Positions 24,521 through 34,243 of a stretch of 64,000 nucleotides of DNA are shown here, in pieces. Under the pieces are notes generated by a model. The model was not told the origin of the DNA. It worked only from the letters and a program-made list of their open reading frames with translations, and made no database searches. The stretch covers positions 1-64,000 of the forward strand of contig CALHAM010000012.1 in the NCBI GenBank assembly GCA_937934275.1. Direction: 5' to 3'. How positions within the stretch are numbered: the stretch's first letter is position 1; every line of letters starts with the position of its first letter. The translations under genes and the position numbers were made by a program. The DNA comes from an uncultured Saprospiraceae bacterium (GTDB taxonomy: Bacteria > Bacteroidota > Bacteroidia > Chitinophagales > Saprospiraceae).

Positions 24521-25273
24521 CTAAGCAATGGTTTCGCTGGCCACTGCGGCAAAGAGATACTCGCGATTCATGCGCGCAATGTTGCTCACCGAGATTTCCT
24601 TAGGACACTCGGCCTCGCAGGCTTTGACGTTGGAGCAGCGGCCAAAGCCCTCTTTGTCCATTTGAGCGACCATGCGCAACACGCGGCGTTTGCGCTCGAC
24701 CTGGCCTTGCGGCAGCAAGGCCAAATGGCTCACCTTGGCCGCTGTGAACAACATGGCGGAAGCGTTGGGACACGCCGCTACACAAGCGCCACAGCCAATA
24801 CAGGCAGCCGCATCGAAAGCGCGGCTAGCCACCTCTTTCTCAATAGGTATGCTGTTGGCTTCAGGCGCTTGACCCGTATTCACGCTGATGTAGCCACCGG
24901 CCTGAATGATGCGGTCGAAGGCCGAGCGATCAACCACAAGATCGCGGATGACCGGAAAAGCCTTAGCGCGGAACGGCTCAATCACGATGGTCTCGCCGTC
25001 TTTGAAGGTCCGCATGTGAAGCTGGCAAGTTGTCGTACCTTTTAATGGGCCATGCGGACGACCATTGATGACCAAAGAGCAAGTGCCGCAAATCCCTTCG
25101 CGGCAGTCGTGTTCAAAGGCAATAGGCTCCTCTCTTTGGCGGATGAGCTGCTCGTTGAGCACGTCGAGCATTTCCAGAAAGGACATGTGCTCATTAATGT
25201 TGTCGAGCGAATAGGTAACAAATTCGCCTTTGTATTTGCCGCCCTGGCGCCAGATTTTGAGCGTGAGTTTCAT
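24521..25273 (-). CDS. sdhB: Succinate dehydrogenase/fumarate reductase iron-sulfur subunit
   Basis: 250 residues. Plant-type [2Fe-2S] ligands in [19 protein letters not shown], then [4Fe-4S]/[3Fe-4S] clusters in [16 protein letters not shown] and [15 protein letters not shown]. It passes electrons from the SdhA flavin to the membrane quinone site. It is the last gene of a minus-strand sdhCAB operon and starts 95 bp after sdhA. The cluster spacing fits the Bacteroidota type. Confidence 0.95.
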   Translation of the reverse strand: MKLTLKIWRQGGKYKGEFVTYSLDNINEHMSFLEMLDVLNEQLIRQREEPIAFEHDCREGICGTCSLVINGRPHGPLKGTTTCQLHMRTFKDGETIVIEPFRAKAFPVIRDLVVDRSAFDRIIQAGGYISVNTGQAPEANSIPIEKEVASRAFDAAACIGCGACVAACPNASAMLFTAAKVSHLALLPQGQVERKRRVLRMVAQMDKEGFGRCSNVKACEAECPKEISVSNIARMNREYLFAAVASETIA

Positions 25274-25368
25274 AGCGTTGAAATCTTATTTTTAGCAACA
25301 GATGATGCCTTTATCGGCCTCTCTTCGAAAGGGCTGTTGTCTTGCGCTTTAGTTACTTGTGTGGCTTT

Positions 25369-27303
25369 TTACTTGTAGCTGCGCTGTGCGATCTCGACCT
25401 CTTCGTAAACCAGCGGCTCTTTGTGCAGCACGGGCTGTTCATCTTCGCCACGCCATTCCCAAGCGGCGACGTACTTGTAGTTTTCGTCGTCGCGCAAGGC
25501 TTCGCCATCGGCGGTTTGGTACTCTTCTCGGAAGTGGCCGCCACAGCTTTCGTTGCGATGCAAGGCGTCGATACACATCAGTTCGGCCAGTTCGAGGAAG
25601 TCGGCCACACGCCAGGCTTTTTCGAGTTCGGGGTTGAACTCGTCGCTACGGCCGGGTACGTATAGGTTGGTCCAGAACTCCTCTCGAAGCGCGCGAATTT
25701 CTCGAATGGCTTCTTGCAGGCCTTTAGCATTGCGGGCCATGCCGCATTTGTTCCACATGATTTTGCCCAAGCGGCGGTGCAGCGACTCGGCGCTTTCCTT
25801 GCCACCGATGCTCATTAGGCGGTGAATACGGTCGGCGACCTCCTTTTCGGTGCGTTCAAATTCGGGAGTGTTTGTGGGAATGGGGCCGGTTCGGATTTCT
25901 TTGCTCAGATAAGCGCCGATGGTGTAAGGCAACACGAAGTAACCATCAGCCAAGCCTTGCATAAGGGCGGAAGCGCCGAGGCGGTTGGCGCCGTGGTCGC
26001 TGAAGTTGGCTTCGCCGGCAGCATAGAGGCCTGGTACAGTGGTCATGAGCTCGTAATCTACCCACAAACCGCCCATGGTATAGTGCACGGCCGGGTAGAT
26101 GCGCATGGGTACCTCGTAAGGGTTGTCGCCCGTGATTTTCTCGTACATCTCGAAGAGGTTACCGTAGCGGGCAGCAATGGTATCGCGGCCATAGCGCCTG
26201 ATGGCGTCGGCAAAATCTAGGTAAACCGCTAAGCCAGTAGGGCCGACCCCCTTGCCTGCGTCGCATTCTGCTTTGGCAGCTCGGCTCGCGATGTCGCGCG
26301 GCACCAAGTTGCCAAAGGACGGATACCGGCGCTCCAGATAGTAGTCGCGCGCCTCTTCAGGTATGTCGTTGGGGTGTTTTTTGGCATCGGCAGGGTCTTT
26401 GGGCACCCAGCAGCGCCCGTCGTTGCGCAGCGATTCCGACATGAGGGTGAGTTTCGACTGGTAATCGCCCGAAACAGGGATGCACGTCGGGTGTATCTGC
26501 GTAAAACAGGGATTGCCAAACAGGGCGCCGCGTCGGTGTGCGCGCCAAGCCGCCGTGACGTTGGTTAGCATGGCGTTAGTGCTCAGGTAGAAAACATTGC
26601 TGTACCCGCCCGAGCATAAGACCACAGCATGGGCGCCGTGGCGCTCGAGCTCACCCGTCAGCAAGTTGCGCGCGATGATCCCTCGACATTTGCCGTCTAC
26701 GATGACCACATCAAGCATTTCGTGGCGGTTGTACAGTTTCACAGTGCCGAGCGCTACCTGGCGGCTGAGGGCCTGATAAGCGCCAATGAGCAACTGCTGG
26801 CCTGTTTGGCCCCGGGCATAAAACGTGCGCGAGACCAGGGTACCGCCAAAGGAGCGGTTGTCCAGCAGACCGCCATACTCGCGCGCAAAGGGCACGCCTT
26901 GGGCAACGCACTGGTCGATGATGTTTACCGAAACTTCGGCCAGTCGGTATACGTTGGCCTCTCTAGCTCGGTAATCGCCGCCCTTAATGGTATCGTAAAA
27001 GAGGCGATACACCGAGTCGCCGTCGTTGCGGTAATTCTTAGCAGCGTTGATGCCGCCTTGTGCCGCGATGGAGTGTGCCCGACGCGGACTGTCGTGAAAA
27101 GTAAATACCTTGACGTTGTAGCCCAACTCACCCAAAGAGGCCGCCGCTGACGCCCCTGCTAAACCCGTACCCACGACAATCACATCGATGCGGCGCTTGT
27201 TGTTGGCCGATACCAACGGTACATGGCCTTTATAGCTTTCCCACTTTTCGGCCAACGGCCCTGCGGGAATCTTGGCGTTCAACTTAATGTCGGCTGATGT
27301 CAT
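25369..27303 (-). CDS. sdhA: Succinate dehydrogenase/fumarate reductase flavoprotein subunit
   Basis: 644 residues. N-terminal FAD motif [19 protein letters not shown], and the covalent-flavin His in [15 protein letters not shown]. The substrate and proton-delivery region is seen in [22 protein letters not shown] and in [18 protein letters not shown]. The C-terminal [15 protein letters not shown] is the typical SdhA tail region. It oxidises succinate to fumarate (TCA cycle and respiratory complex II). It lies 51 bp downstream of sdhC and 95 bp upstream of sdhB. Confidence 0.96.
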   Translation of the reverse strand: MTSADIKLNAKIPAGPLAEKWESYKGHVPLVSANNKRRIDVIVVGTGLAGASAAASLGELGYNVKVFTFHDSPRRAHSIAAQGGINAAKNYRNDGDSVYRLFYDTIKGGDYRAREANVYRLAEVSVNIIDQCVAQGVPFAREYGGLLDNRSFGGTLVSRTFYARGQTGQQLLIGAYQALSRQVALGTVKLYNRHEMLDVVIVDGKCRGIIARNLLTGELERHGAHAVVLCSGGYSNVFYLSTNAMLTNVTAAWRAHRRGALFGNPCFTQIHPTCIPVSGDYQSKLTLMSESLRNDGRCWVPKDPADAKKHPNDIPEEARDYYLERRYPSFGNLVPRDIASRAAKAECDAGKGVGPTGLAVYLDFADAIRRYGRDTIAARYGNLFEMYEKITGDNPYEVPMRIYPAVHYTMGGLWVDYELMTTVPGLYAAGEANFSDHGANRLGASALMQGLADGYFVLPYTIGAYLSKEIRTGPIPTNTPEFERTEKEVADRIHRLMSIGGKESAESLHRRLGKIMWNKCGMARNAKGLQEAIREIRALREEFWTNLYVPGRSDEFNPELEKAWRVADFLELAELMCIDALHRNESCGGHFREEYQTADGEALRDDENYKYVAAWEWRGEDEQPVLHKEPLVYEEVEIAQRSYK

Positions 27304-27354
27304 ATTCCTACACTTTAAAAAAGAGTTGCTGTTGATACAAAAAAGAACATGGCC

Positions 27355-28044
27355 CTATCCAGCTCTAAAATACATGATGACCGGAATGATGGCAAAGAGA
27401 AAAGGGATGACTATCGCATAGGCCATGCCGATAAGTCGGACAGCAGGCACATATTTGCGATGCCCCAAACCCAAGGTGTGAAAAGCCGACCAGAAGCCGT
27501 GCCACAAATGAACGCCTACCACAGCCATGCTAATCACATAAAAGACTACGAAAAAGGTGTCCCGATAAGTGGCGCTCACCAGCGAGTACAAGTCCTTTAC
27601 TGCGTGCGGGTAGGTGGCGTAGTTCACCGTTTGGAGCTCGCCCCAGTGCATTTGAAACCAAAACTGGTAAAGGTGAATGAGGATGAAGACAAAAATGATA
27701 ATGCCCAACCAGGCCATACTGCGGGCCGGGCGCTCGCTGGGGCGGGCAAACGACACAGCATAGCGCTGGGGGCCGCGCGCCGCGCGATTGTAACGCCAAA
27801 GCAACAGACCTTGCACGCTGTGCAGTAAGATGGAAGCATAAAGCAGATAAGACACCGTCTTGATGAGCGGGTTCGTGGTCATAAAATGAGCGTAAGTATT
27901 GAACGCTTCGCCTCCATCCTGTTTAAGCAATTGGAGATTGCCGGCCAAATGCACGGCCAGAAACAAGATCAAAAACAGCCCCGTTAAGGCCATCACCACT
28001 TTTTGACCTATCGAGGACGTGATGAATCGAGCAAACCAATTCAT
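27355..28044 (-). CDS. sdhC: Succinate dehydrogenase cytochrome b subunit (b558 family)
   Basis: 229 residues from the ATG at 28044; a TTG further upstream would add nine residues and is less likely. Five membrane segments (for example ~14-32, 60-85, 110-130, 165-185, 205-225) with His residues suitable for two b-type hemes (AVHLAGNL, LHSVQGLLLW, GVHLWHGFWSAFH). It anchors SdhAB and reduces the quinone, probably menaquinone as is usual in the phylum. A single membrane subunit without sdhD matches the Bacteroidota/Bacillus-type operon sdhCAB. Confidence 0.92.
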   Translation of the reverse strand: MNWFARFITSSIGQKVVMALTGLFLILFLAVHLAGNLQLLKQDGGEAFNTYAHFMTTNPLIKTVSYLLYASILLHSVQGLLLWRYNRAARGPQRYAVSFARPSERPARSMAWLGIIIFVFILIHLYQFWFQMHWGELQTVNYATYPHAVKDLYSLVSATYRDTFFVVFYVISMAVVGVHLWHGFWSAFHTLGLGHRKYVPAVRLIGMAYAIVIPFLFAIIPVIMYFRAG

Positions 28045-28099
28045 GCTTATCGTTGCGTTTTGAAAAGCCAAACCTTTGAGATTAGATGGTTTCAGGCGG

Positions 28100-28107
28100 C
28101 AAAACTA
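28100..28107 (-). promoter_or_regulatory. -7 box upstream of sdhCAB (TAGTTTTG)
   Basis: Minus-strand match to TAnnTTTG, 55 nt before the sdhC ATG. The expected -33 position shows no clear TTTG. The 12-bp string around it (GGCAAAACTAAC on the plus strand) recurs at 34102-34113. Confidence 0.35.
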
Positions 28108-28175
28108 ACAGGGAAACGCAAAGGCTCTGAGGCAGTTTGAACGGAACGACGCGGGCGGCTCAATTTAGACCGACT

Positions 28176-28664
28176 CTAAATCCGTTGGAGCGTTTCAGGG
28201 CCAAAGGCGAAAGGCAGCAAGTCGCTTGCGCGCTCGAATACCCAGACGGGGCCGCTTTGGCCCTGCAAGACGAGCCGAATGGAGTGACCGTACTTTTGCT
28301 CAAATTCAAAGAGCACCTGCCGACAGGCCCCACAAGGCATGGCCGGCGAGTTCACTGCCATTCTTTCGGTGGCAGCAGTTACTGCCAATGTCGTTACGCG
28401 CGCCTCTGGGTATTGGCTTACGGCTGCTGCCAGAGTGGAGCGCTCGGCGCACAGACACATAGGATAGGCTGCGTTCTCAAAATTGGCGCCGCTAACGATG
28501 GCGCCGTTAGAAAGCAAGGCAGCAGCCCCTACGCGAAAGCCAGAATAAGGTGCGTGTGCTTTTCCTAAGGCCTGACGAGCCTCCATAAGCAACTGGCGGT
28601 CATTGGGCGAAAGCGCCTCTGGCCCTTCATATTCAGCAAAGATGATGTGGTGGGTTTGGCGCAT
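28176..28664 (-). CDS. cdd: Cytidine deaminase
   Basis: 162 residues from the ATG at 28664. The pattern is that of tetrameric cytidine deaminases: HAPYSGFRVGAA, GANFENAAYPMCLCAERST (zinc Cys of CAE with the catalytic Glu) and MPCGACRQVLFEF (the other two zinc Cys residues). It converts (deoxy)cytidine to (deoxy)uridine in pyrimidine salvage. It lies 131 bp upstream of sdhC on the same strand. A TACGTTTG box at 28686-28693, 21 nt before the ATG, gives a likely promoter of its own. Confidence 0.94.
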   Translation of the reverse strand: MRQTHHIIFAEYEGPEALSPNDRQLLMEARQALGKAHAPYSGFRVGAAALLSNGAIVSGANFENAAYPMCLCAERSTLAAAVSQYPEARVTTLAVTAATERMAVNSPAMPCGACRQVLFEFEQKYGHSIRLVLQGQSGPVWVFERASDLLPFAFGPETLQRI

Positions 28665-28685
28665 GCTAGAGCCTTTTCCGAACCG

Positions 28686-28693
28686 CAAACGTA
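28686..28693 (-). promoter_or_regulatory. -7 box upstream of cdd (TACGTTTG)
   Basis: Exact minus-strand TAnnTTTG match, leaving a 21-nt gap before the start codon. No clear -33 element. Confidence 0.35.
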
Positions 28694-28742
28694 GATATTT
28701 GTCGCGTTTCCTGATGCATTTCAGGCGTTAGAGAGCCCTAAA

Positions 28743-28760
28743 CGAGGAGCCGCCTCCTCG
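28743..28760 (-). terminator. Stem-loop after the Kazal/PKD protein gene
   Basis: Perfect 7-bp arms (cgaggag 28743-28749, ctcctcg 28754-28760) with a 4-nt loop, 30 bp past the stop codon at 28791. The minus strand continues with a short TTT, so termination is plausible but not strong. Confidence 0.45.
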
Positions 28761-28790
28761 GCCAGCCCTCTTAAGCGCGCAGGCCGACGC

Positions 28791-31115
28791 TCAAAGCACG
28801 ACCAGTCGTTTTTCTACTACTCCATCACGCGTATGAATGCGCAGAGTATACAGCCCTTTGCGCCAACTATAAGTCTCTAAACGCGTGGTACGTAGGCCCG
28901 TTGGGCGGTGGTTTTCCACTGGGCGCCCCAACATGTCAAACACCTCTACGCGCTCCAGCAGTGTGTGACTCACGGCCACCCATGCTTCTCCGACCGCAGG
29001 GTTGGGATATACAATAGCCTGTACCTCAAGCGTATAATCGGAGGTCTGGCTACTGACCGACGGGGCTAAGACAATCCACAGCGTATCGAGCGTCGCGCCG
29101 CGCAGGGCTACGGGTTGCCCTTGCGCATCAATGCCGCGGACACCCACGATCGGTACGGTAAACGGCAGGCGCAACGAGCCCGTGCGCTCAATGACGTCGA
29201 TGATGATAACAAAATCAGCCGTGAAATTAATGCGAGCAAGACTGCCGTAGCCCGACACGGCCTCTCCGTTTTTGCGAGCAAAGCCCAAGTCCATTTGGCG
29301 GCGGGCGTAAATGTCTTTGCTGAGCAGCAAGACGTCGCCTAGCGCGCCGAAAAAAGAGCTGTTGCTATACAATACCTCTGGGTCGTGTAAGATGAATTCC
29401 GGGTATTTAAGTGCGAAAGCCAGCCCGTACAACTGATGGAGGGGCGCTCCGATATGGCCTATCTTGATATCGGCGGCAATCAGGAGCGGCGTCGGATGTT
29501 GCGGGTTGATGACGATGGAGTCTTGGGCGAAATGAAGCCACACCGGCGCGCCAGCACTTCCTGTTGAGGGTTCGGCAGCCTCAATGGGCGTGTAGTTTTG
29601 TTCGATGGCAGTGCGGTCAAACTCGTTGATGACGCCGTTTCCGTCTGTGTCAGCGTGTTTGAGGTTGACAGGCAAGAGCGTTGCTGCCGACCAGTTAGGC
29701 GCGAATTGGGGCACCCAAGCCGTAGTGGCAAAAGGGCGAGGTGGACCCGTTTGAGCAAAGCCTAAGCCTAGCTGGAGTAAATCGTAAGCATTGGCTCGGC
29801 GGTCGCCGTTAGCATCGCCCGGAAAGACGTAATCTGTTAGCGGCAAGTTCTCCTCTGTTTGCCAGCTGGCAGCATCTGTGGCCACAATGCGCTCTAAAGA
29901 GGAGACGCACTGTTGGTTGCGCCAGACGGTCAGATTAACGCGATAAAGGCCACTTTTGGCGTAGTAGTGCTCAATGATGGTGTCCACAGCCGAGCCTGTC
30001 CACAAAGGGGTACCGTCGCCAAAATCTACCTGGACAACTTGGTAAGGGCCTGCGGAGCGATTGTGGAAGCGCATCCAATAGCCATTTGCGGGCGCCCCGG
30101 AAAGCACATCTACCTTCAGATCGGCGGCGCAGTTGCCGTTGCCCGGAGCACCACACTCGCCCGCCCACCACTGGGTGATGCCAGCAGCCATAGCCGCACA
30201 CTCGTTGGGGTAGGTAATGCCGTTGCACCCACAAACCGGCGAAAAAAACGACGGGCACAGCTGGTTAACCATGAGCTGCGCTAACGAGGGTTGTAAACAC
30301 TGCGGCGAGGCAATGCTGACCAACTGGCAACGCGTGGTTACACATGCAGGATTAGAGGTCTCGTACTGCGCACAAATGTAGTAAGCGCCCTCGGAGGGAA
30401 GGGTCGCTGTGAAAGTAGGTGTATTCGAGAGGACTGCTCCCGTCTTGGCCAAAAACCACTGCACTGATTGCAGGGCTGATGATGCCGAACTCAGCGGCAC
30501 CAACTGGCCATGCACTTTGGCGCCCACCGCCGTCAACTGCACCTCGTAGCCGCATGTGTTAGCGTTGGCTGCGCTCACCCACACCGACCGGCATTGCTGG
30601 GTCTTGCAGCCGTAGGTGTCCGTAAGCGTCAGGCACACGTCGTAATAGCCCTCTTGGCTGAACGTATGCTGTACAGAACGCCCCTCCGCAGTGGCACCGT
30701 CGCCAAAAGACCAGCGGCACTTTTGCACGTTGGCATCATAAATGAGGGCTTCAAAAAACAGCCGGAACGCATTCTGAGGGCTAACGGTGTAGGTAAAGCT
30801 CGCTTCGCACGGCAGTGTATCCGATGTGCATGTAAGGGTAACTAAAGGTAAACCTTCGGGCGGGCAGCCCGTCGGCAGAGCAGCTGGCATCGCCGAGAAG
30901 CGGAATACTTTGCCCGCAGGTAAGGCCTCTGCTCCCGACACGGCCAACAGCAGCTGACCGTTGTTCAAATCCACAATGCGCGCTCCACAGCCCACATCGG
31001 TAGCCGCTACCCAACCCACGCGTTGGCATTGAGCCGATAAGGTCATACCCCCCTGAAAGGTCAATGCAAAAACGCAAAAAAGACTCACCATCCGGCGAAT
31101 TACCTCATCTCTCAT
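28791..31115 (-). CDS. Secreted PKD/Kazal/dockerin-like protein with T9SS sorting domain
   Basis: 774 residues from the ATG at 31115, signal peptide ending near TLSAQ (~29). Order of domains: PKD 1 (~125-182; SFGDG, HTFSQEGYYDV); an Ig-like segment; a Kazal-type inhibitor module (~287-321; CPSFFSPVCGCNG, TYPNEC, GEC); PKD 2 (~345-410; VDFGDGTP, HYYAKSGLYRV); a dockerin-like pair of Ca-binding loops (~433-508; DANGDRRANAYD and DTDGNGVINEFD); a cohesin-like beta domain (~525-680); and a T9SS sorting domain (~700-774; IVYPNPAVGEAWV, VFDMLGRPV). Probably surface-attached, perhaps inhibiting an external protease. Its target is unknown. Confidence 0.85.
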   Translation of the reverse strand: MRDEVIRRMVSLFCVFALTFQGGMTLSAQCQRVGWVAATDVGCGARIVDLNNGQLLLAVSGAEALPAGKVFRFSAMPAALPTGCPPEGLPLVTLTCTSDTLPCEASFTYTVSPQNAFRLFFEALIYDANVQKCRWSFGDGATAEGRSVQHTFSQEGYYDVCLTLTDTYGCKTQQCRSVWVSAANANTCGYEVQLTAVGAKVHGQLVPLSSASSALQSVQWFLAKTGAVLSNTPTFTATLPSEGAYYICAQYETSNPACVTTRCQLVSIASPQCLQPSLAQLMVNQLCPSFFSPVCGCNGITYPNECAAMAAGITQWWAGECGAPGNGNCAADLKVDVLSGAPANGYWMRFHNRSAGPYQVVQVDFGDGTPLWTGSAVDTIIEHYYAKSGLYRVNLTVWRNQQCVSSLERIVATDAASWQTEENLPLTDYVFPGDANGDRRANAYDLLQLGLGFAQTGPPRPFATTAWVPQFAPNWSAATLLPVNLKHADTDGNGVINEFDRTAIEQNYTPIEAAEPSTGSAGAPVWLHFAQDSIVINPQHPTPLLIAADIKIGHIGAPLHQLYGLAFALKYPEFILHDPEVLYSNSSFFGALGDVLLLSKDIYARRQMDLGFARKNGEAVSGYGSLARINFTADFVIIIDVIERTGSLRLPFTVPIVGVRGIDAQGQPVALRGATLDTLWIVLAPSVSSQTSDYTLEVQAIVYPNPAVGEAWVAVSHTLLERVEVFDMLGRPVENHRPTGLRTTRLETYSWRKGLYTLRIHTRDGVVEKRLVVL

Positions 31116-31281
31116 GGTGCAAGGTTTCCTCAATTGCCTTTGTGAGTGTAAAAATGAAGACCTTCCTTTGCGCGAACATCAACTTTTTGCGAAACTTGTC
31201 GGCGAAAAAAAAGTTGCGCGAATACGCGTTTTTCACTGAAAAACAGAGCGGTATTTCTACCTCTCGCTACGCTTTCTCATC

Positions 31282-32724
31282 ATGCTAAGCGACAAACTGC
31301 TCTCGCTGTTGGGTGCGCTGTCAAAGCCTGAAAGAAATCGCCTGCGAAAATTTGTGCACTCTCCTTACCTCAACGAGCAGGGCGACGTGTGTCGTCTGTT
31401 CGATGTGCTCGATGCCGCCCTACGCAAAACCTCAGACAAGAGGCCTGCCTTAGACAAAAACGCTGTCTGGGCGATGCTCTATCCTCATCGCCCTTACGAC
31501 GACGCTCACCTGCGCCGATTATTGTCTGACTTGACCCAACTGACCCAACGCTTCTTAGTGATGGAATGGCGCGAACAAGACCCTCTGAGCGAAGCCCTCG
31601 ATCTGCAGCGCGCCCTGGAGCGCTTCGACTTGCCCAAACACATGGTCGCTACTGAGCGAACCATTGACCGCCTGCTCGACGAATATCCGGGCAAATCCGT
31701 CGAGTACCACTTCGCCCAATACCGCAAGCACTGGAACATCTTCGCGCGCGCTTCCAAGCAAGTGGCTACTGCTGGCTTTTCGGAAAAACTCGTCGCCGCC
31801 GACTTCCATTTGGAGTGCTTTTACCTGGCGCAAAAACTCAAACTTTACATCGACTGGCTCCTCTATCGCGGATTCCGCGTTAGCGAACACGAATTGCCCC
31901 TCGTCTCCGGCTTTTGGGACTACCTCAATGACCCGCGTTTCGACGAAGCTCCGCTCATCCGCATCTTTCAAAAAATCATTCTCTGCTTCACACAAATAGA
32001 AGAGGAATCGCACTTTGAAGAACTCCTCCAACGCCTAAACCAACCAGACAGCCCGCTTGCCCGCACTGACCTGCGCGAATGCTTCTTCATTGCTCAGAAC
32101 TACTGCGCCCTCAAAATAAACCAGGGCAACACGCGCTATTACTATCGTTATTTTGATCTTATTAAAAGTATGGTGGATCGAGACCTGCTCATCGAGAACC
32201 ACCAAATCCCTGAAGCTGTGTTCAAAAACTTTATCACTGTCAGTCTTGGCGCGGGGCAATACGAGTGGACCGAACAATTTATTCATCGGTATGCCGAGTA
32301 TTTGCCCAGCCGTATCCGCGAAAACGCCCGCATCTTCAACCTTGCTTACGTCTACTTTTATCAAAAAAACTACGAGCGCGTCATTGAGTGTTTGCGCGAC
32401 GTGGAATATAGCGACGTCGTGTACGCTTTGGGCGCCAAGTCCATCTTGCTGCGCACCTACTACGAAATGGGTGAACAGCTCGCCTTGGAGTCACTCATTG
32501 AAAGCTTTCGCGTTTTTTTACTGCGCAACAAAGTCATCTCTAAAAACCTGAAACGCGAGTATATGAACTTTATTAGCCTGGTCAGAAAGCTCGCCACCAT
32601 CGCCCCCTCCGACAAAAAGGCCCTCGACCGACTGCGCCAGCGCGTCAGCCAAACTTCTTACACCATGCCTAAAAATTGGCTCTTAAAAAAACTCGCCGAA
32701 ATAGAGGCTGGCCGCCGGTACTGA
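31282..32724 (+). CDS. Conserved all-helical protein of unknown function
   Basis: 480 residues, almost entirely helical by pattern, without a signal or membrane segment. It begins LLSLLGALSKPERNRLRKFVHSPYLNE, a pattern I recall from uncharacterised Bacteroidota proteins of similar length, but no function is known to me. The middle looks like repeated helix pairs similar to TPRs (ARIFNLAYVYFYQKNYERVIECLRDV, AKSILLRTYYEMGEQLALESLIESF), suggesting a scaffold role. It stands alone between a divergent secreted-protein gene and the pseudouridine synthase gene. Confidence 0.7.
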   Translation: MLSDKLLSLLGALSKPERNRLRKFVHSPYLNEQGDVCRLFDVLDAALRKTSDKRPALDKNAVWAMLYPHRPYDDAHLRRLLSDLTQLTQRFLVMEWREQDPLSEALDLQRALERFDLPKHMVATERTIDRLLDEYPGKSVEYHFAQYRKHWNIFARASKQVATAGFSEKLVAADFHLECFYLAQKLKLYIDWLLYRGFRVSEHELPLVSGFWDYLNDPRFDEAPLIRIFQKIILCFTQIEEESHFEELLQRLNQPDSPLARTDLRECFFIAQNYCALKINQGNTRYYYRYFDLIKSMVDRDLLIENHQIPEAVFKNFITVSLGAGQYEWTEQFIHRYAEYLPSRIRENARIFNLAYVYFYQKNYERVIECLRDVEYSDVVYALGAKSILLRTYYEMGEQLALESLIESFRVFLLRNKVISKNLKREYMNFISLVRKLATIAPSDKKALDRLRQRVSQTSYTMPKNWLLKKLAEIEAGRRY

Positions 32725-32849
32725 GGGCCTCTTCGTGCTGGGTTAGAAAAATTTCACAACTCCTGCCATAAATTAACACCTACGCCCCGGCCTTTTGGCA
32801 GATATTTGCCTACTCGTACAGCTACTTATTTTCTAAAGGTATTTCATCC

Positions 32850-33992
32850 ATGGAGGAAAAAAAGCGCCGACCGCGCATCCAAAGACCCTCAGAATCACCG
32901 CTGAAACAGCGCCCTGAGTTGGAAAGACCCATCTCCCCTCGCCCTTATCGCGACAGCAGCGAACGACGACCCTATGAGCGGCGCAATAGCGACGAGCGAC
33001 GACCTCGGCAAGACCGAAACAACAATGCGGAGTATGAACCGGGCAAACGCCCCTTCCGCGAACGCGCAGACAGCGGGTACCGAAAACCGTTTTCGCTAGA
33101 CCGCGGTGGTTTCAAGAAGAAGCCCTTTGGGCGAAAACCCGCTCCGAAAGAAACCTTCCACGTCGAACGCAAACCCAAGCCGCCCCTTCCCACGGGTGTA
33201 GGCATGCCGCTCAACAAATACCTATCGCATTGCGGTTTGGCTTCGCGCAGAAAGGCAGTGGAATACATCGAAAAAGGGCTTGTTACCGTCAACGGAGAAG
33301 TTAAACTCGAGCCGTACTACCGCATTCAGGAAGGCGACGTGGTGTATTGCGATGGCCAACAGATGCAGATTCAAGAGCGGATGGTGTATGTGCTGCTCAA
33401 CAAGCCTAAAGGGCTGATCACTACTACTTCCGACGAACATGGTCGCCCAACCGTCCTCGATTTGGTGGACCCCAGCTTCCCCGAGCGCATCTACCCTGTA
33501 GGACGCCTCGACCGCGATACCACCGGCTTGCTCTTGCTGACTAACGACGGCGAACTGGCCGCTAAACTGACGCACCCCAGCAGCCAGGTGCAAAAACAAT
33601 ACCGCGTCGGCCTCGACCGGCCGCTCACGCAGGCCGATTTTGAGCGTATCGCTCAGGGCGTCGAACTCGAAGACGGCCCCCTACAGGTCAATTGGATCCG
33701 ATATTCCGTGGAGCAGCCCAAAAAAGACGTCGTCGAACTTGAGATCACGGAGGGCCGAAACCGCGTCATCCGCCGCCTCTTCGAAACCCTGGGCTATCGC
33801 GTCCGAAAACTCGACCGCTTCTATTTTGCCGGCCTGACTAAAAAAGACCTGCCACGCGGCGCTTTCCGCGAACTCACCCAGCGCGAAATCATCATGCTCA
33901 AACACTTTACCGGGCATCCCTCAACTGCTCGCAAGGCCTCCCCTCCCGACGACAACCCAGACAAAGAACCGACAGAAATCTACAACAACTGA
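32850..33992 (+). CDS. rluB: RluB/RsuA-family 23S rRNA pseudouridine synthase
   Basis: 380 residues. The first ~110 residues are a low-complexity Arg/Pro/Glu-rich extension (many RRPYERR-like repeats) that is probably disordered and RNA-binding. An S4 domain follows (PLNKYLSHCGLASRRKAVEYIEKGLVTVNG). The synthase domain has VLLNKPKGLITTTSDEHGRPTVLDLV, GRLDRDTTGLLLLTNDGELA with the catalytic Asp, and EGRNRVIRRLFETLGY, the RsuA/RluB signature. It isomerises a uridine in the large-subunit rRNA (position 2605 in E. coli RluB). The exact target site is inferred from family. Confidence 0.88.
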   Translation: MEEKKRRPRIQRPSESPLKQRPELERPISPRPYRDSSERRPYERRNSDERRPRQDRNNNAEYEPGKRPFRERADSGYRKPFSLDRGGFKKKPFGRKPAPKETFHVERKPKPPLPTGVGMPLNKYLSHCGLASRRKAVEYIEKGLVTVNGEVKLEPYYRIQEGDVVYCDGQQMQIQERMVYVLLNKPKGLITTTSDEHGRPTVLDLVDPSFPERIYPVGRLDRDTTGLLLLTNDGELAAKLTHPSSQVQKQYRVGLDRPLTQADFERIAQGVELEDGPLQVNWIRYSVEQPKKDVVELEITEGRNRVIRRLFETLGYRVRKLDRFYFAGLTKKDLPRGAFRELTQREIIMLKHFTGHPSTARKASPPDDNPDKEPTEIYNN

Positions 33993-34092
33993 ACAGGTGC
34001 AAGGCCCTTGCTCCACCAGCAGTCGATAACACTGATGAGGCATTGGGCAGGCTTCTCACCGATAGGCCCTTTAATGGCCGCCGTAAAGCGAG

Positions 34093-34113
34093 GTTAGTTG
34101 TGGCAAAACTAAC
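34093..34113. promoter_or_regulatory. 7-bp inverted repeat, possible operator
   Basis: gttagtt (34093-34099) and aactaac (34107-34113), 7-nt spacer, 130 bp upstream of the lipoprotein gene at 34244. It includes the GGCAAAACTAAC string that is also found before sdhC. Chance cannot be excluded. Confidence 0.25.
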
Positions 34114-34243
34114 TTTCCTCTACAGGTGTTTCAAACGTGGGTAATGTTGTACCTTGCTGAAGCAGCCGATTTCGCACAGACATTAAGTACAATCGTTTTT
34201 TGTCTAACCTCTACAATCCCTCATTCATTTTTTTATTTTAGCC

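Noticed and set aside
24461-25045. Plus-strand open frame opposite sdhB
   Set aside because: It lies entirely across sdhB, whose iron-sulfur Cys motifs are unambiguous.
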